Assembly (NCBI GenBank): GCA_965246925.1
Contig: OZ251994.1
Location: forward strand, 1,364,001-1,428,000
Source of the DNA: JANPPS01 sp965246925
GTDB taxonomy: Bacteria > Pseudomonadota > Alphaproteobacteria > Acetobacterales > Acetobacteraceae
DNA: 64,000 bases
Direction: 5' to 3'
A model generated the notes under the pieces. The model saw only the letters and a program-made list of their open reading frames with translations, searched no databases and was not told where the DNA came from. Shown here one piece after another: positions 47,193 through 55,658 of this stretch. How positions within the stretch are numbered: the stretch's first letter is position 1; each line of letters begins with the position of its first letter. The position numbers and the translations under genes were made by a program.

Positions 47193-47906
47193 ATGGCAGT
47201 CAACAAAGTATATAAGGACGCAGCCGATGCATTGGCCGGCGTGCTGAAGGACGGTATGACCATCATGGCCGGCGGCTTCGGCCTTTGCGGCATTCCCGCC
47301 GTGCTGATCAAGGCGATCCGCACCAGTGGCGTGAAGGACCTGACGTGCATCAGCAACAATGCCGGTATCGATGACGCCGGACTCGGCATCCTGCTGCAGA
47401 CGCGCCAGATCCGTAAGATGATCAGCTCCTACGTCGGTGAGAACGCCACTTTCGCCAAGCAGTACTTGGCCGGCGAGCTCGAGATCGAATTCAATCCCCA
47501 GGGCACGCTCGCCGAACGCATCCGTGCCGGCGGCGCCGGGATCCCAGCCTTCTACACCCGCACCGGCGTCGGCACCCTGATCGCCGAGGGCAAGGACGTC
47601 CGGGAATTCGACGGCCAGAAATACGTGATGGAACGCGGCCTCACTGCGGACCTCGCGGTCGTGCACGCCTGGCGCGGCGATACCGAGGGCAACCTCGCCT
47701 ACCGCATGACGGCGCGCAATTTCAACCCGATCATGGCCACCGCGTCCCGCATGACGGTCGCCGAGGTCGAGCATATCGTCCAGCCCGGCGAGATCGACGG
47801 TGACGCCATCATCACCCCCGGCATCTTCGTACAGCGCATGATCGAGGTGCGCGACCCCGTGAAACGGATCGAACAGCGCACCGTGCGTCAGAAGGTAGGA
47901 GCATAG
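47193..47906 (+). CDS. scoA: Succinyl-CoA:3-ketoacid CoA-transferase subunit A
   Basis: Alpha subunit of a family I CoA-transferase that moves CoA between succinyl-CoA and acetoacetate or a similar acid. The 237-residue product has the N-terminal MTIMAGGFGLCGIPAVLI, the FYTRTGVGTLIAEGK segment and the end TPGIFVQRMIEVRDP. The ATG at 47193 has a GGAGGG SD. It lies 2 bp before scoB. Confidence 0.93.
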   Translation: MAVNKVYKDAADALAGVLKDGMTIMAGGFGLCGIPAVLIKAIRTSGVKDLTCISNNAGIDDAGLGILLQTRQIRKMISSYVGENATFAKQYLAGELEIEFNPQGTLAERIRAGGAGIPAFYTRTGVGTLIAEGKDVREFDGQKYVMERGLTADLAVVHAWRGDTEGNLAYRMTARNFNPIMATASRMTVAEVEHIVQPGEIDGDAIITPGIFVQRMIEVRDPVKRIEQRTVRQKVGA

Positions 47907-47908
47907 AC

Positions 47909-48535
47909 ATGGCCTGGACCCGCGACGAAATGGCCGCCCAGGCCGCGCACGAACTTACGGATGGCATGTACGTGAACCTCGGGATCGGCATCCCGACCTT
48001 AGTCGCCAATCACATCCCGCCGGGCATCGACGTGCAGCTGCATAGCGAGAACGGCATGCTCGGCATCGGCGCCTTCCCGTTCGAAGGCGAGGAGGACGCC
48101 GACCTCATCAACGCCGGCAAGCAGACCGTGACCGAGCTGCCCACCACCAGCTTCTTCGACAGCGCCGCGAGCTTCGCCATGGTGCGCGGCGGCCACATCG
48201 CCATCAGCATCCTGGGCGCGCTCCAGGTGGCCGAAAACGGTGACCTCGCGAACTGGATGATCCCTGGTAAGATGGTGAAGGGCATGGGCGGCGCCATGGA
48301 TCTGGTCGCCGGCGTGCCGCGCGTGGTCATCCTGATGGAGCACACTGCCGGCGGTAAGCCCAAGCTGCTCAAATCCTGCACCCTACCCCTCACCGGCACC
48401 GGCGTGGTCAACCGCGTCGTCACCGAACTCGGCGTCTTCGACGTTTCCCGCCCCGGCATCTCGGTCGTGAACTTAGCCCCCGGCATCTCCCTCGAAGAAG
48501 TCCGCAGCAAAAGCGAGGCCGAAATCAGAAGCTAA
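47909..48535 (+). CDS. scoB: Succinyl-CoA:3-ketoacid CoA-transferase subunit B
   Basis: Beta subunit, 208 residues, carrying the catalytic glutamate E47 in LHSENGMLGIG, which forms the glutamyl-CoA thioester. VNLGIGIPTLVANHIP and the GGHIAISILGALQV line are typical. With ScoA it supports use of ketone-type acids, or could regenerate succinate from succinyl-CoA if sucCD is missing from the genome. Confidence 0.94.
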   Translation: MAWTRDEMAAQAAHELTDGMYVNLGIGIPTLVANHIPPGIDVQLHSENGMLGIGAFPFEGEEDADLINAGKQTVTELPTTSFFDSAASFAMVRGGHIAISILGALQVAENGDLANWMIPGKMVKGMGGAMDLVAGVPRVVILMEHTAGGKPKLLKSCTLPLTGTGVVNRVVTELGVFDVSRPGISVVNLAPGISLEEVRSKSEAEIRS

Positions 48536-48609
48536 CGACTCGAAGGGCGGCACCGTCCAGGCCGTCCTCCGACAAGCCCAGGCGTGTAGGGGCGCTTCAA
48601 CCTACCAAG

Positions 48610-49863
48610 TCATCCAACCATACCCTTAAGCGGTATCCCCGCGTCCGCAAGCATCAACGGATCGATCACCAGGCCCTCAGCCACCAACCGCTTACCCTGG
48701 ATGAAATCCCGCGGCGCATTCACGCAATCCAATGCCACCACACGCCCATTGCTGAGATAGACAACCGAAAAACTGCGCTCCGCCATCTCACCCCTGGCCA
48801 ACGCCATGTCATGCCCATGAGACAGCCCGATCGTCTGTAACTTAAGATCGTATTGGTTGGACCAAAACCAGGGGACCGCGTCATACGCCGCCGCCTGGCC
48901 GACGATGGACCGGGCCACCACACCAGCCATATCAGCCGCATTCTGCACCGACTCCAGCCGGATCGGCGCCCCCGGCGCATACCGGTTGTGATGCAGCGCG
49001 CAATCCCCCAACGCCCAGATATCCGGCAACGACGTCCGGCCCGCCGCATCCACCAGCACGCCGTTTCCCCCGTCCGCGCCCGCCGCCAGCAAAGGCCCCA
49101 CCGCGGGCACGATGCCGATCCCCACGATCACCATCTCGGCCGCGATCACCTCACCCCCCGCCAGCCGCACGCCGCTCGCGCGCCCGTCCCGCCCCAGGAT
49201 GCACTCGACCGTAGCACCCAGCCGGATATCCACCCCCTCCGCCCGGTGCGCGGCCTCGAAGAACCTTGACAGCGCCGCCCCCGCCACCCGCGCCAGCACG
49301 CGGTCCAGCGCCTCCAGCACCGTGACCGCCTTCCCCAGCTTCCGCAGCACCGCCGCCGCCTCGAGCCCGATATACCCGCCGCCGATCACCGCGACCCTCC
49401 TCACGGACCCCAGCTCCGCCATCACGAGGTCCACATCCGCCCGGCTCCGGACCGAGTGCACGCCGGCCAAATCATGCCCGGCGCAGCCCATCCGCCTCGC
49501 ATGGCCCCCAGCCGCCCAGACCAGCCGCCCATACCCGATGGTCTCGCCCGCCCCAATCGTGTCGCCCGCTCCGGTCGTGACCGTGTGCGCCGCCGGATCC
49601 ACCGCGGTCACCCGCGTGCCGGTCAGCATGGCGATCTCCCGCTGCGCCCAGAACGCGGGCGGGCGGATCAGGATACGCTCGAACCCCTTCTCCCCCGCCA
49701 GATACTCCTTCGACAACGGCGGACGCTCATACGGCAGCTCCGGCTCCTCACCGATCAGGGCGACCGAGCCCGCGAACCGATGCTGCCGCAGCGCGGCCGC
49801 CGCCTGCGCCCCCCCGTGCCCGGCGCCCACGATCACGACGTCGTACTGCGCGCGGGCCGGCAC
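48610..49863 (-). CDS. Ferredoxin reductase (NAD(P)H, CamA/EthA-like)
   Basis: A 417-residue two-dinucleotide flavoprotein: FAD loop VVIVGAGHGGAQAAAALRQ, NAD loop VAVIGGGYIGLEAAAVL, second FAD site ALGDCALHHN, and PYERPPLSKEYL near residue 45. It belongs to the putidaredoxin/rhodocoxin reductase class that feeds a [2Fe-2S] ferredoxin for a P450. The ferredoxin gene is immediately upstream (no gap), which fixes its partner. Confidence 0.9.
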   Translation of the reverse strand: MPARAQYDVVIVGAGHGGAQAAAALRQHRFAGSVALIGEEPELPYERPPLSKEYLAGEKGFERILIRPPAFWAQREIAMLTGTRVTAVDPAAHTVTTGAGDTIGAGETIGYGRLVWAAGGHARRMGCAGHDLAGVHSVRSRADVDLVMAELGSVRRVAVIGGGYIGLEAAAVLRKLGKAVTVLEALDRVLARVAGAALSRFFEAAHRAEGVDIRLGATVECILGRDGRASGVRLAGGEVIAAEMVIVGIGIVPAVGPLLAAGADGGNGVLVDAAGRTSLPDIWALGDCALHHNRYAPGAPIRLESVQNAADMAGVVARSIVGQAAAYDAVPWFWSNQYDLKLQTIGLSHGHDMALARGEMAERSFSVVYLSNGRVVALDCVNAPRDFIQGKRLVAEGLVIDPLMLADAGIPLKGMVG

Positions 49864-50175
49864 CTAATCCTCGGGCGCCACGGTCACCCGCAGCCCGTCC
49901 AGCCCGGCGGCGAAGATAATCTGACACGACAGCCTGGACTCCGGACGCCGGAAGCCGGAGCTGTCCAGCAGCTCGTCCTCCTCCGGCGACATCGGCGGCA
50001 ACCCGGCCGCATCGACGTAAATGTGGCACGTCGCACAGGACCGGCTGCCGCCGCACAGCGCCAGCAGGTCGTCGATCCCGCCATTGCGGATCACCTCCAT
50101 GACCGAAAGGCCGGGGGCACTCTCGATGGCGTGCTCCGCGCCATCCCGCGTCGTCACATGCAGCTTGGGCATCAC
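49864..50175 (-). CDS. Adrenodoxin-type [2Fe-2S] ferredoxin
   Basis: A 103-residue ferredoxin with ligands C41, C47, C50 and C84 (CGGSRSCATCHIY, then RLSCQI), the spacing of P450-type ferredoxins such as putidaredoxin and EthC. It transfers electrons from the adjacent reductase to a P450, most likely the one at 53558-54742. The two genes run away from the regulator, across a 146-bp gap that should hold both promoters; no clear sigma-54 site is visible on this strand. Confidence 0.92.
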   Translation of the reverse strand: MMPKLHVTTRDGAEHAIESAPGLSVMEVIRNGGIDDLLALCGGSRSCATCHIYVDAAGLPPMSPEEDELLDSSGFRRPESRLSCQIIFAAGLDGLRVTVAPED

Positions 50176-50321
50176 CGGACCTTACCTTGGGGCGGCCATC
50201 GAAGACGAAGACGCGCATCGCCGCAAGCCACATGGCGATAATCCGTTAGACAGCGCCCCGTCCGCCCGCCTAGCGTATTGATCCCCCCTCAAGGACGCCA
50301 ACCGAGGAGCCAGCCACAGCG

Positions 50322-51995
50322 ATGCCACGGTTCCATAGCTTCTCGCTCACGGCGGACGCTGGACCGCAGGCGCCCCATACCGGCGCCGGTCACGCGGCGC
50401 TGCCGGACATCTCCGACCTCATCGCCCGGCTCCGCTTCCTGCCGCATGAGGGCCAGGTCTGGCTGGACGATCAGCGCGTCGTCATCCTGAACCTCGACGC
50501 CCTGATCGCGCTCCGCCGTGAACTGGTGGAGGCGTTAGGCCCGCACCGCGCCCGCGAAGTCCTGTTCCGCATGGGCCACGCCGCCGGCAGCCGCGAGGCG
50601 ATGATCGCGCTGAAGGTCCGGGCGGACCGGCCCGAGATCGACGCCTTCCTCGTCGGCCCGCAGCTGCACGCGCTCCGCGGCGAGGTGTTCGTGGAACCAG
50701 TGCGGATCGAAGCCGATCAGCGCACCGGACGCTATTTCAGCGAACTCATCTGGCGCCATTCCGCCGAAGCCGAGTGCCACGTCGCCTGCTTCGGCAGCAG
50801 CTCGGAGCCGGTCTGCTGGATGGAGATCGGCTACGCCTCCGGCTACACCAGCGCCGTCATGGAGCGGCCAATCGTCTTCCGGGAGGTCGAGTGCGTGGCC
50901 TGCGGCGACCCGACCTGCCGCATCGTCGGACGCCCGGCCGAGGAATGGCCCGCCGACGCCGACATCGTGCGCATGCCGCACGCCTCCCTCATGGCGCGCG
51001 CCGCCGGGCCGCTCAGCGACGCGCCGGCCGGGCTGGTCGGCGCGTCACCCGGTTTCCTCGGCGCATGGCACCTGCTGAAACGGGTGGCCCCCATGAACAC
51101 GACCGTGCTGCTGCAAGGCGAGACCGGCGTCGGCAAAGAACTGTTCGCCCGCGCCCTGCACGACTACGGTCCCCGCGCACAGAAGCCCATGCACGCCGTC
51201 AATTGCGCCGCGATCCCCGAGACCCTGATCGACGCCGAATTGTTCGGCGTCGAACGCGGCGCCTTTACCGGCGCCGGTCAGTCCCGGCCCGGCTGGTTCG
51301 AAACCGCGCACGGCAGCACGCTGTTCTTGGACGAGATCGGCACCCTGAGCCTGATCGCCCAAGCCAAGCTGCTGCGTGTGCTACAGGATGGCAGCTTCAG
51401 CCGGGTCGGCAGCACGGTCGTCCGAAGGGTGGACGTCCGCGTGGTCTGCGCCACCAATGCCGACCTCGAGGAGAAGGTGGCCGCGGGTGAGTTCCGCAAC
51501 GACCTGCTGTATCGCCTCAATGTATTCCCGATCCACGTCCCGGCCTTGCGGGACCGCCGCGCGGATATCGCGCCGCTCACCAAGTATTTCCTCGATTCCT
51601 ACAATCAACGCACCGGGCGCAACATCACCGGATTCACCGAACGCGCCGTGGACGGCCTGTTGTTGTACGAGTTCCCCGGTAACGTCCGCCAATTACAGAA
51701 CATGATCGAGCGCGCGGCCATCCTCACCCCGGATAACGAGCCGATCGACGCGCTGCATCTATTCCACCGCAACCACCAGCCCCGCCACGCCTTCCTCACC
51801 CCAGCCGTCACCGGCGGCCTGTCCCACAAGGAGGGGCCGCAGCCGGCCGACGCCGGCCCGCTCGCCTCGCTCGAGGCCAAGATGATCCGGGACACCCTCC
51901 AGGCCGCCGGCGGCAACATCTCCGTCGCCGCCCGCAGCCTCGGCCTTACCCGGGCCAAGCTCCGCTACCGCCTCCGCAAGCTCGACGCGCACTGA
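50322..51995 (+). CDS. XylR/DmpR-type sigma-54-dependent activator with V4R domain
   Basis: A 557-residue activator. Domain order: XylR-N sensor (about 45-150), V4R with the cysteine line REVECVACGDPTCRIVG (about 185-205), AAA+ domain with Walker A GETGVGKELFARAL (near 266), GAFTGAGQSRPGW (near 312) and LFLDEIGTL, then a Fis-type helix-turn-helix ISVAARSLGLTRAKLRYRL at the end. Known relatives bind phenols or other aromatics in the V4R sensor. All catalytic motifs are intact. It lies between the ferredoxin and P450 halves of the island and probably controls them. Confidence 0.93.
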   Translation: MPRFHSFSLTADAGPQAPHTGAGHAALPDISDLIARLRFLPHEGQVWLDDQRVVILNLDALIALRRELVEALGPHRAREVLFRMGHAAGSREAMIALKVRADRPEIDAFLVGPQLHALRGEVFVEPVRIEADQRTGRYFSELIWRHSAEAECHVACFGSSSEPVCWMEIGYASGYTSAVMERPIVFREVECVACGDPTCRIVGRPAEEWPADADIVRMPHASLMARAAGPLSDAPAGLVGASPGFLGAWHLLKRVAPMNTTVLLQGETGVGKELFARALHDYGPRAQKPMHAVNCAAIPETLIDAELFGVERGAFTGAGQSRPGWFETAHGSTLFLDEIGTLSLIAQAKLLRVLQDGSFSRVGSTVVRRVDVRVVCATNADLEEKVAAGEFRNDLLYRLNVFPIHVPALRDRRADIAPLTKYFLDSYNQRTGRNITGFTERAVDGLLLYEFPGNVRQLQNMIERAAILTPDNEPIDALHLFHRNHQPRHAFLTPAVTGGLSHKEGPQPADAGPLASLEAKMIRDTLQAAGGNISVAARSLGLTRAKLRYRLRKLDAH

Positions 51996-52008
51996 CCGGG
52001 CCCGAAGC

Positions 52009-52055
52009 TGGCTCAAATCATCCAGTTCACCCCGGCACCTGGCCACTATGAGCCA
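52009..52055. promoter_or_regulatory. Paired inverted sites, candidate upstream activator sequence
   Basis: TGGCTCA (52009-52015) and TGAGCCA (52049-52055) are inverted 7-bp repeats, 40 bp centre to centre. The similarity extends inward: CCAG also ends the 17-bp half-sites 52009-52025 and 52039-52055. This is the layout expected for XylR/DmpR-type activator binding sites, 50-100 bp upstream of the candidate sigma-54 promoter. Confidence 0.4.
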
Positions 52056-52108
52056 CTCCATGATATTCCGTGCCGCTACGCCCTTGACATTGCTGGCACC
52101 GTCCCGGC

Positions 52109-52122
52109 GGCACGCTTCCTGC
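52109..52122 (+). promoter_or_regulatory. Candidate sigma-54 promoter (-24/-12)
   Basis: GGCAC-N5-CTGCT: the invariant GG (52109-52110) and GC (52121-52122) are 10 bases apart, and GGCAC and TGC match the TGGCAC-N5-TTGC consensus. It lies 57 bp upstream of the flavoprotein ATG and just after the gene for a sigma-54 activator. Confidence 0.5.
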
Positions 52123-52178
52123 TGTGTCCTCCGTCACACCGGCCCGCCAATGGCGCCGGGTCAACGGAGGAGCAGCCC

Positions 52179-53456
52179 ATGAATGTGATCAACAACGTCG
52201 CCCTCGACGCCCATCCATCGCGGTCCCTGATGTCCAACCCGATCGGCCGGCCCATGAGTTCGCTGTTCGAGGCCGAGGGCCCGGACCTCGAGATCATCGA
52301 CCGCGCCCGCCGCCTCCGTCCCCTGATCCGGGAGCACGCCAAGGCCAGCGAGGACAACCGCCGCGTGGCCGAGCCGGTGATCCAAGCCCTGCAGGACGCC
52401 GGGCTGTTCCACATCTCCATCCCCAAGCGCCTGGGCGGCCTGGGCGCCAACTTCCGCACCTTCATCGAGACCACGGCCGAGATCGCGCAGGCCGATGGCG
52501 GCACCGCCTGGGCCGTCTCGCTGCTGAACGTCTGCACCTGGTTCGCCACCCTGTTTTCCGACAAGGCGCAGCAGGAAGTGTTCGGCGCCACCCCCGGCGC
52601 CCGCGTCTGTGGCATCTTCACCCCGCCGCAGATCAACGAGCGTGTGTCCGAAGGCGTGGACGGCGGCCTCCGCGTCACCGGTGAATGGGCCTACGCATCC
52701 GGCTCCAACCACGCGGACTGGGCCGTGCTGGGCCTGAAGCTCGGTGACAACCCGGACGGCTCGCCCATCATGGGCCTGGGCCTGATCCCGATGTCCGACC
52801 TCACCATCAAGGACACCTGGCACGTCGCCGGCATGCGCGCGTCCGGCAGCAACACGCTGTGCGCCGATAACGTGTTCGTGCCGCAGCACCGCATCCAGCC
52901 CTATTTCGACATGGCCAACGAGGACTATCTCCGCACCCCGTCCGAGGAAAACAGTGACTTCGCCTCGTTCATCCCGGTGGCGGAGATCATCCTGGCCGGC
53001 CCCCAGCTCGGCCTGGCCCGCGCCGCGATCGACCATACCATCGACAAGGGCGGTAAGAAGGCCGTCGCCTACACCGTCTTTACCGAGGCCCGGCAATCCG
53101 CCGCGCATCAGATCGAACTGGCCGAGGCCGTGTCGCAGGCCGACCAAGCCTGGCTCCTGCTGGCCCGCGCCGCCGCCGATATCGACGCCGCCGCCGCCCG
53201 GCGGGAAAAGCTCGGCATGCTCACCCGCGCCCGCATCCGCATGGACACCGGCACCGCCGCCAAGCTATGCCGGGAATCGATCAACCGCCTGCTGAGCGTG
53301 AACGGCGCCGCCAGCTTCGCCAACGTCAACCCGCTGCAGCGCATGTGGCGCGACAGCGAAATCTCGAGCCGCCATGCCTTCGTGATGCCCGAGGTCGCCG
53401 CCCTGGTCTATGGCCGCACCCTCTTCGGCATCGAGGAGATCGTGCAGCCCTTCTGA
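52179..53456 (+). CDS. Acyl-CoA-dehydrogenase-fold flavoprotein (likely flavin-dependent monooxygenase)
   Basis: A 425-residue protein with the acyl-CoA dehydrogenase fold: N-terminal helices (VIQALQDAGLFHISIPKRLGG), the FAD-binding sheet (GEWAYASGSNHADWAVLG) and a C-terminal four-helix domain. The TWHVAGMRASGSNTL line is the one seen in group D flavin monooxygenases (HsaA/HpaB type) and in related dehydrogenases. I see no clear catalytic Glu of acyl-CoA dehydrogenases, so hydroxylation with reduced flavin from a reductase is more likely. No flavin reductase gene is nearby. It is the first gene of the flavoprotein-P450-EthD set. Confidence 0.8.
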   Translation: MNVINNVALDAHPSRSLMSNPIGRPMSSLFEAEGPDLEIIDRARRLRPLIREHAKASEDNRRVAEPVIQALQDAGLFHISIPKRLGGLGANFRTFIETTAEIAQADGGTAWAVSLLNVCTWFATLFSDKAQQEVFGATPGARVCGIFTPPQINERVSEGVDGGLRVTGEWAYASGSNHADWAVLGLKLGDNPDGSPIMGLGLIPMSDLTIKDTWHVAGMRASGSNTLCADNVFVPQHRIQPYFDMANEDYLRTPSEENSDFASFIPVAEIILAGPQLGLARAAIDHTIDKGGKKAVAYTVFTEARQSAAHQIELAEAVSQADQAWLLLARAAADIDAAAARREKLGMLTRARIRMDTGTAAKLCRESINRLLSVNGAASFANVNPLQRMWRDSEISSRHAFVMPEVAALVYGRTLFGIEEIVQPF

Positions 53457-53557
53457 GCATCAAACGCTGTCAGTCAAATAAAAACGGAGCGGTCCCATCC
53501 GGGATCGCTCCACCATACTCGAGAAGCGCTGGTCGAACCGGCCGAACGGGGGAAACA

Positions 53558-54742
53558 ATGCTGAGCACCATCAACGCCATCGACCTCGACATGTATGCCG
53601 ATGAGAACCTGCTCCACCCCTATCCCCACTACCAGCGCCTGCGTGACTTGGGCCCCCTCGTCTTCCTCACCAACCTGAACATGTACGTCGCCGCCCGCTA
53701 CCGGGACGTGAAGGAGATCCTGTCCCGCCCGGACGTGTTCATCTCCGGCAACGGCGTCATGATGAATGACACCGTGAACGACGCCTTCAAGGGCGGTATC
53801 GGCCTCTGCACGGACGGCGAAGACCATAAGCGCATCCGCCGGGTCGAATCCCGCCCGCTCAACCCCCGCACGCTCCGCGAACTGCGCGACACCATCACGC
53901 AGGAGGCGGACGCCATCGTGGACCGCCTCGCCGCCCGCCAGCGCTTCGACGCCGCGACCGAACTCGCGCAGCACCTCCCGCTGGCCATCGTCTCCAACCT
54001 GGTCGGCCTGCCCGAAGAGGGCCGGGAGCGTATGCTGGACTGGGCCGCCGCCAACTTCGACTCCTTCGGCCCGCTCAACACCCGCGCCACCCAGTCGCTC
54101 AGCGTGTTCAAGGAAATGTTCGACTACTCCATGACCCAATGCGTCCGCGGCAAGCTGAAGCCCGGCAGCTGGGCCGACATGCTGCATGACGCCGCCGACG
54201 CCGGTGAAATCAGTGACAATGAGGCCCGCCTCATGGCCATGTCCTACGTCGCCCCGTCCCTCGACACGACCATCTTCGCCATCTCCAGCGCCGTCGCCCT
54301 GTTCGCGGAAAACCCGGAGCAGTGGCAGGTCCTGCGCGACAACCCCAACGCCATCCCCAACGCCATCAACGAGATCCTGCGCATCGAAACCCCCATCCAG
54401 GGCTTCTCCCGCTACGCCGCCACCGACTTCGACCTGGACGGGGAGCGTGTGCCCCAGGGCTCCCGCGTCATCATCCTGTTCGGCTCCGCCAACCGGGATG
54501 AGCGGCAATTCCAGGATCCCGCCCGCTTCGACGTGAAGCGACCCGCTGCCGGCGACCACCTCGCCTTCGGCCATGGCGAGCACGCCTGCATCGGCATGAA
54601 CCTCGCCCGCATGGAGATGATCGCCCTGTTTACCGCCCTGGCCCGCAAGGTCGCGGGCTTCGAGGTCCTATCCGCCGAGCGGGTCGTCAACAACACCCTG
54701 CGCGGCTACCGCAAGCTGGAAGTCCAGGTCCAGGCAGCATAG
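53558..54742 (+). CDS. Cytochrome P450
   Basis: A 394-residue bacterial class I P450. The haem ligand is Cys344 in AFGHGEHACIGMNLAR, and the ExxR pair is E272/R275 in NEILRIETP. The I-helix reads VAPSLDTTIF (232-241), so the usual Ala-Gly before x-Asp-Thr is Pro-Ser; D236 and T237 remain. GGGGGAAA precedes the ATG at 53558. Redox partners are the reductase and ferredoxin at 48610-50175. It probably hydroxylates or dealkylates the compound sensed by the activator; the substrate is unknown. Confidence 0.93.
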   Translation: MLSTINAIDLDMYADENLLHPYPHYQRLRDLGPLVFLTNLNMYVAARYRDVKEILSRPDVFISGNGVMMNDTVNDAFKGGIGLCTDGEDHKRIRRVESRPLNPRTLRELRDTITQEADAIVDRLAARQRFDAATELAQHLPLAIVSNLVGLPEEGRERMLDWAAANFDSFGPLNTRATQSLSVFKEMFDYSMTQCVRGKLKPGSWADMLHDAADAGEISDNEARLMAMSYVAPSLDTTIFAISSAVALFAENPEQWQVLRDNPNAIPNAINEILRIETPIQGFSRYAATDFDLDGERVPQGSRVIILFGSANRDERQFQDPARFDVKRPAAGDHLAFGHGEHACIGMNLARMEMIALFTALARKVAGFEVLSAERVVNNTLRGYRKLEVQVQAA

Positions 54743-54752
54743 GAGAACGCAA

Positions 54753-55067
54753 GTGTACAGGCTGACCGCCCTCTATAACGCCCCCGCAGACCCCGAACAC
54801 TTCCGCAATCACCTGCTCCACGTCCACTTGCCCATCGTGGCCCGCTTCCCCGGCCTACAAGCCATGCGCGTCGGGTTCGGCCTATCCGCCGGGCCGGAAT
54901 CATCACCATACTTCGCGCAGGTCGAATGCGACTTTGCCGACCAAGCCGCCCTGGAAACCGCCCTAGCCTCCGGCCCCGCCAAAGAAGCCGCCGCCGACGT
55001 CCCCAACTACGCCGAGGCAGGCGTGACCATCCTCACAGGGGAGATGGACAATTTTCCGGTCTCTTAG
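54753..55067 (+). CDS. EthD-family protein
   Basis: A 104-residue ferredoxin-like (dimeric alpha-beta barrel) protein with the EthD pattern LYNAPADPEHFRNHLLHVHLPI, where the paired histidines are typical. EthD is required in the ethR-ethABCD ether-degrading P450 system of Rhodococcus, although its exact role is not clear. It starts with GTG 10 bp after the P450 stop, with AGGAGA as SD, and closes the operon. Confidence 0.87.
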   Translation: MYRLTALYNAPADPEHFRNHLLHVHLPIVARFPGLQAMRVGFGLSAGPESSPYFAQVECDFADQAALETALASGPAKEAAADVPNYAEAGVTILTGEMDNFPVS

Positions 55068-55168
55068 GCGATCCGTATGAACTTCGTTCCTGACGATCGC
55101 CGATCGGCTCTTGCCGTATCCGCTCCCACCAGTCTATACCGCGCGCTCGCGTATTTCAGCGGACGCGC

Positions 55169-55244
<76 letters not shown>

Positions 55245-55248
55245 GCCC

Positions 55249-55599
55249 CTAATCCGCCTCCGATGAGACGATCCGGAAAATCAGCTCCTCGCCATCCGGG
55301 CGCCGCAGTACCACGGGCTCGCCAGGCCGCATGATCATGGCGTCGAACGCCCAAAGCGGGTCATCATCGCTCGTCATGCTGCGGAGAAACCAGGACGTAT
55401 CGAGCGGCACCAACTCCAGCGCCTTGGCCGGCTGACCCGGCCGCTCCCGGGACGCGTGCCACGGTTCGGGGTCAGCATGGGCCCCGTCCCAATCCAGCTG
55501 GCCCTGCGCGGTCAGCTGCGCATGCACCACCAGGCGGTCGTTCAGATCACCCTCCGGCAATCCTGGGCCGCGCGCGAGCAGCATCGTAACCTTCGTCAT
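55249..55599 (-). CDS. Hypothetical protein downstream of kup
   Basis: A 116-residue soluble protein (MTKVTMLLARGPGLPEGD...) with no recognised domain. It is acidic and Pro-rich, and the C-terminal part (PGEPVVLRRPDGEELIFRIV) looks like a small beta domain. The next gene upstream on the same strand is kup, 56 bp away. Start at ATG 55599 or GTG 55602. Coding character is good, the role unknown. Confidence 0.65.
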   Translation of the reverse strand: MTKVTMLLARGPGLPEGDLNDRLVVHAQLTAQGQLDWDGAHADPEPWHASRERPGQPAKALELVPLDTSWFLRSMTSDDDPLWAFDAMIMRPGEPVVLRRPDGEELIFRIVSSEAD

Positions 55600-55658
55600 C
55601 ACACCAGAACGTGCGAGGCAACCGAAAGGTTCGCCCCAAAGATTCGATCCTGTATCGG

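Noticed and set aside
50176..50321. Sigma-54 promoter for the ferredoxin/reductase genes
   Set aside because: No GG-N10-GC with a good GGCAC core was found on the minus strand; the closest match has the wrong spacing.
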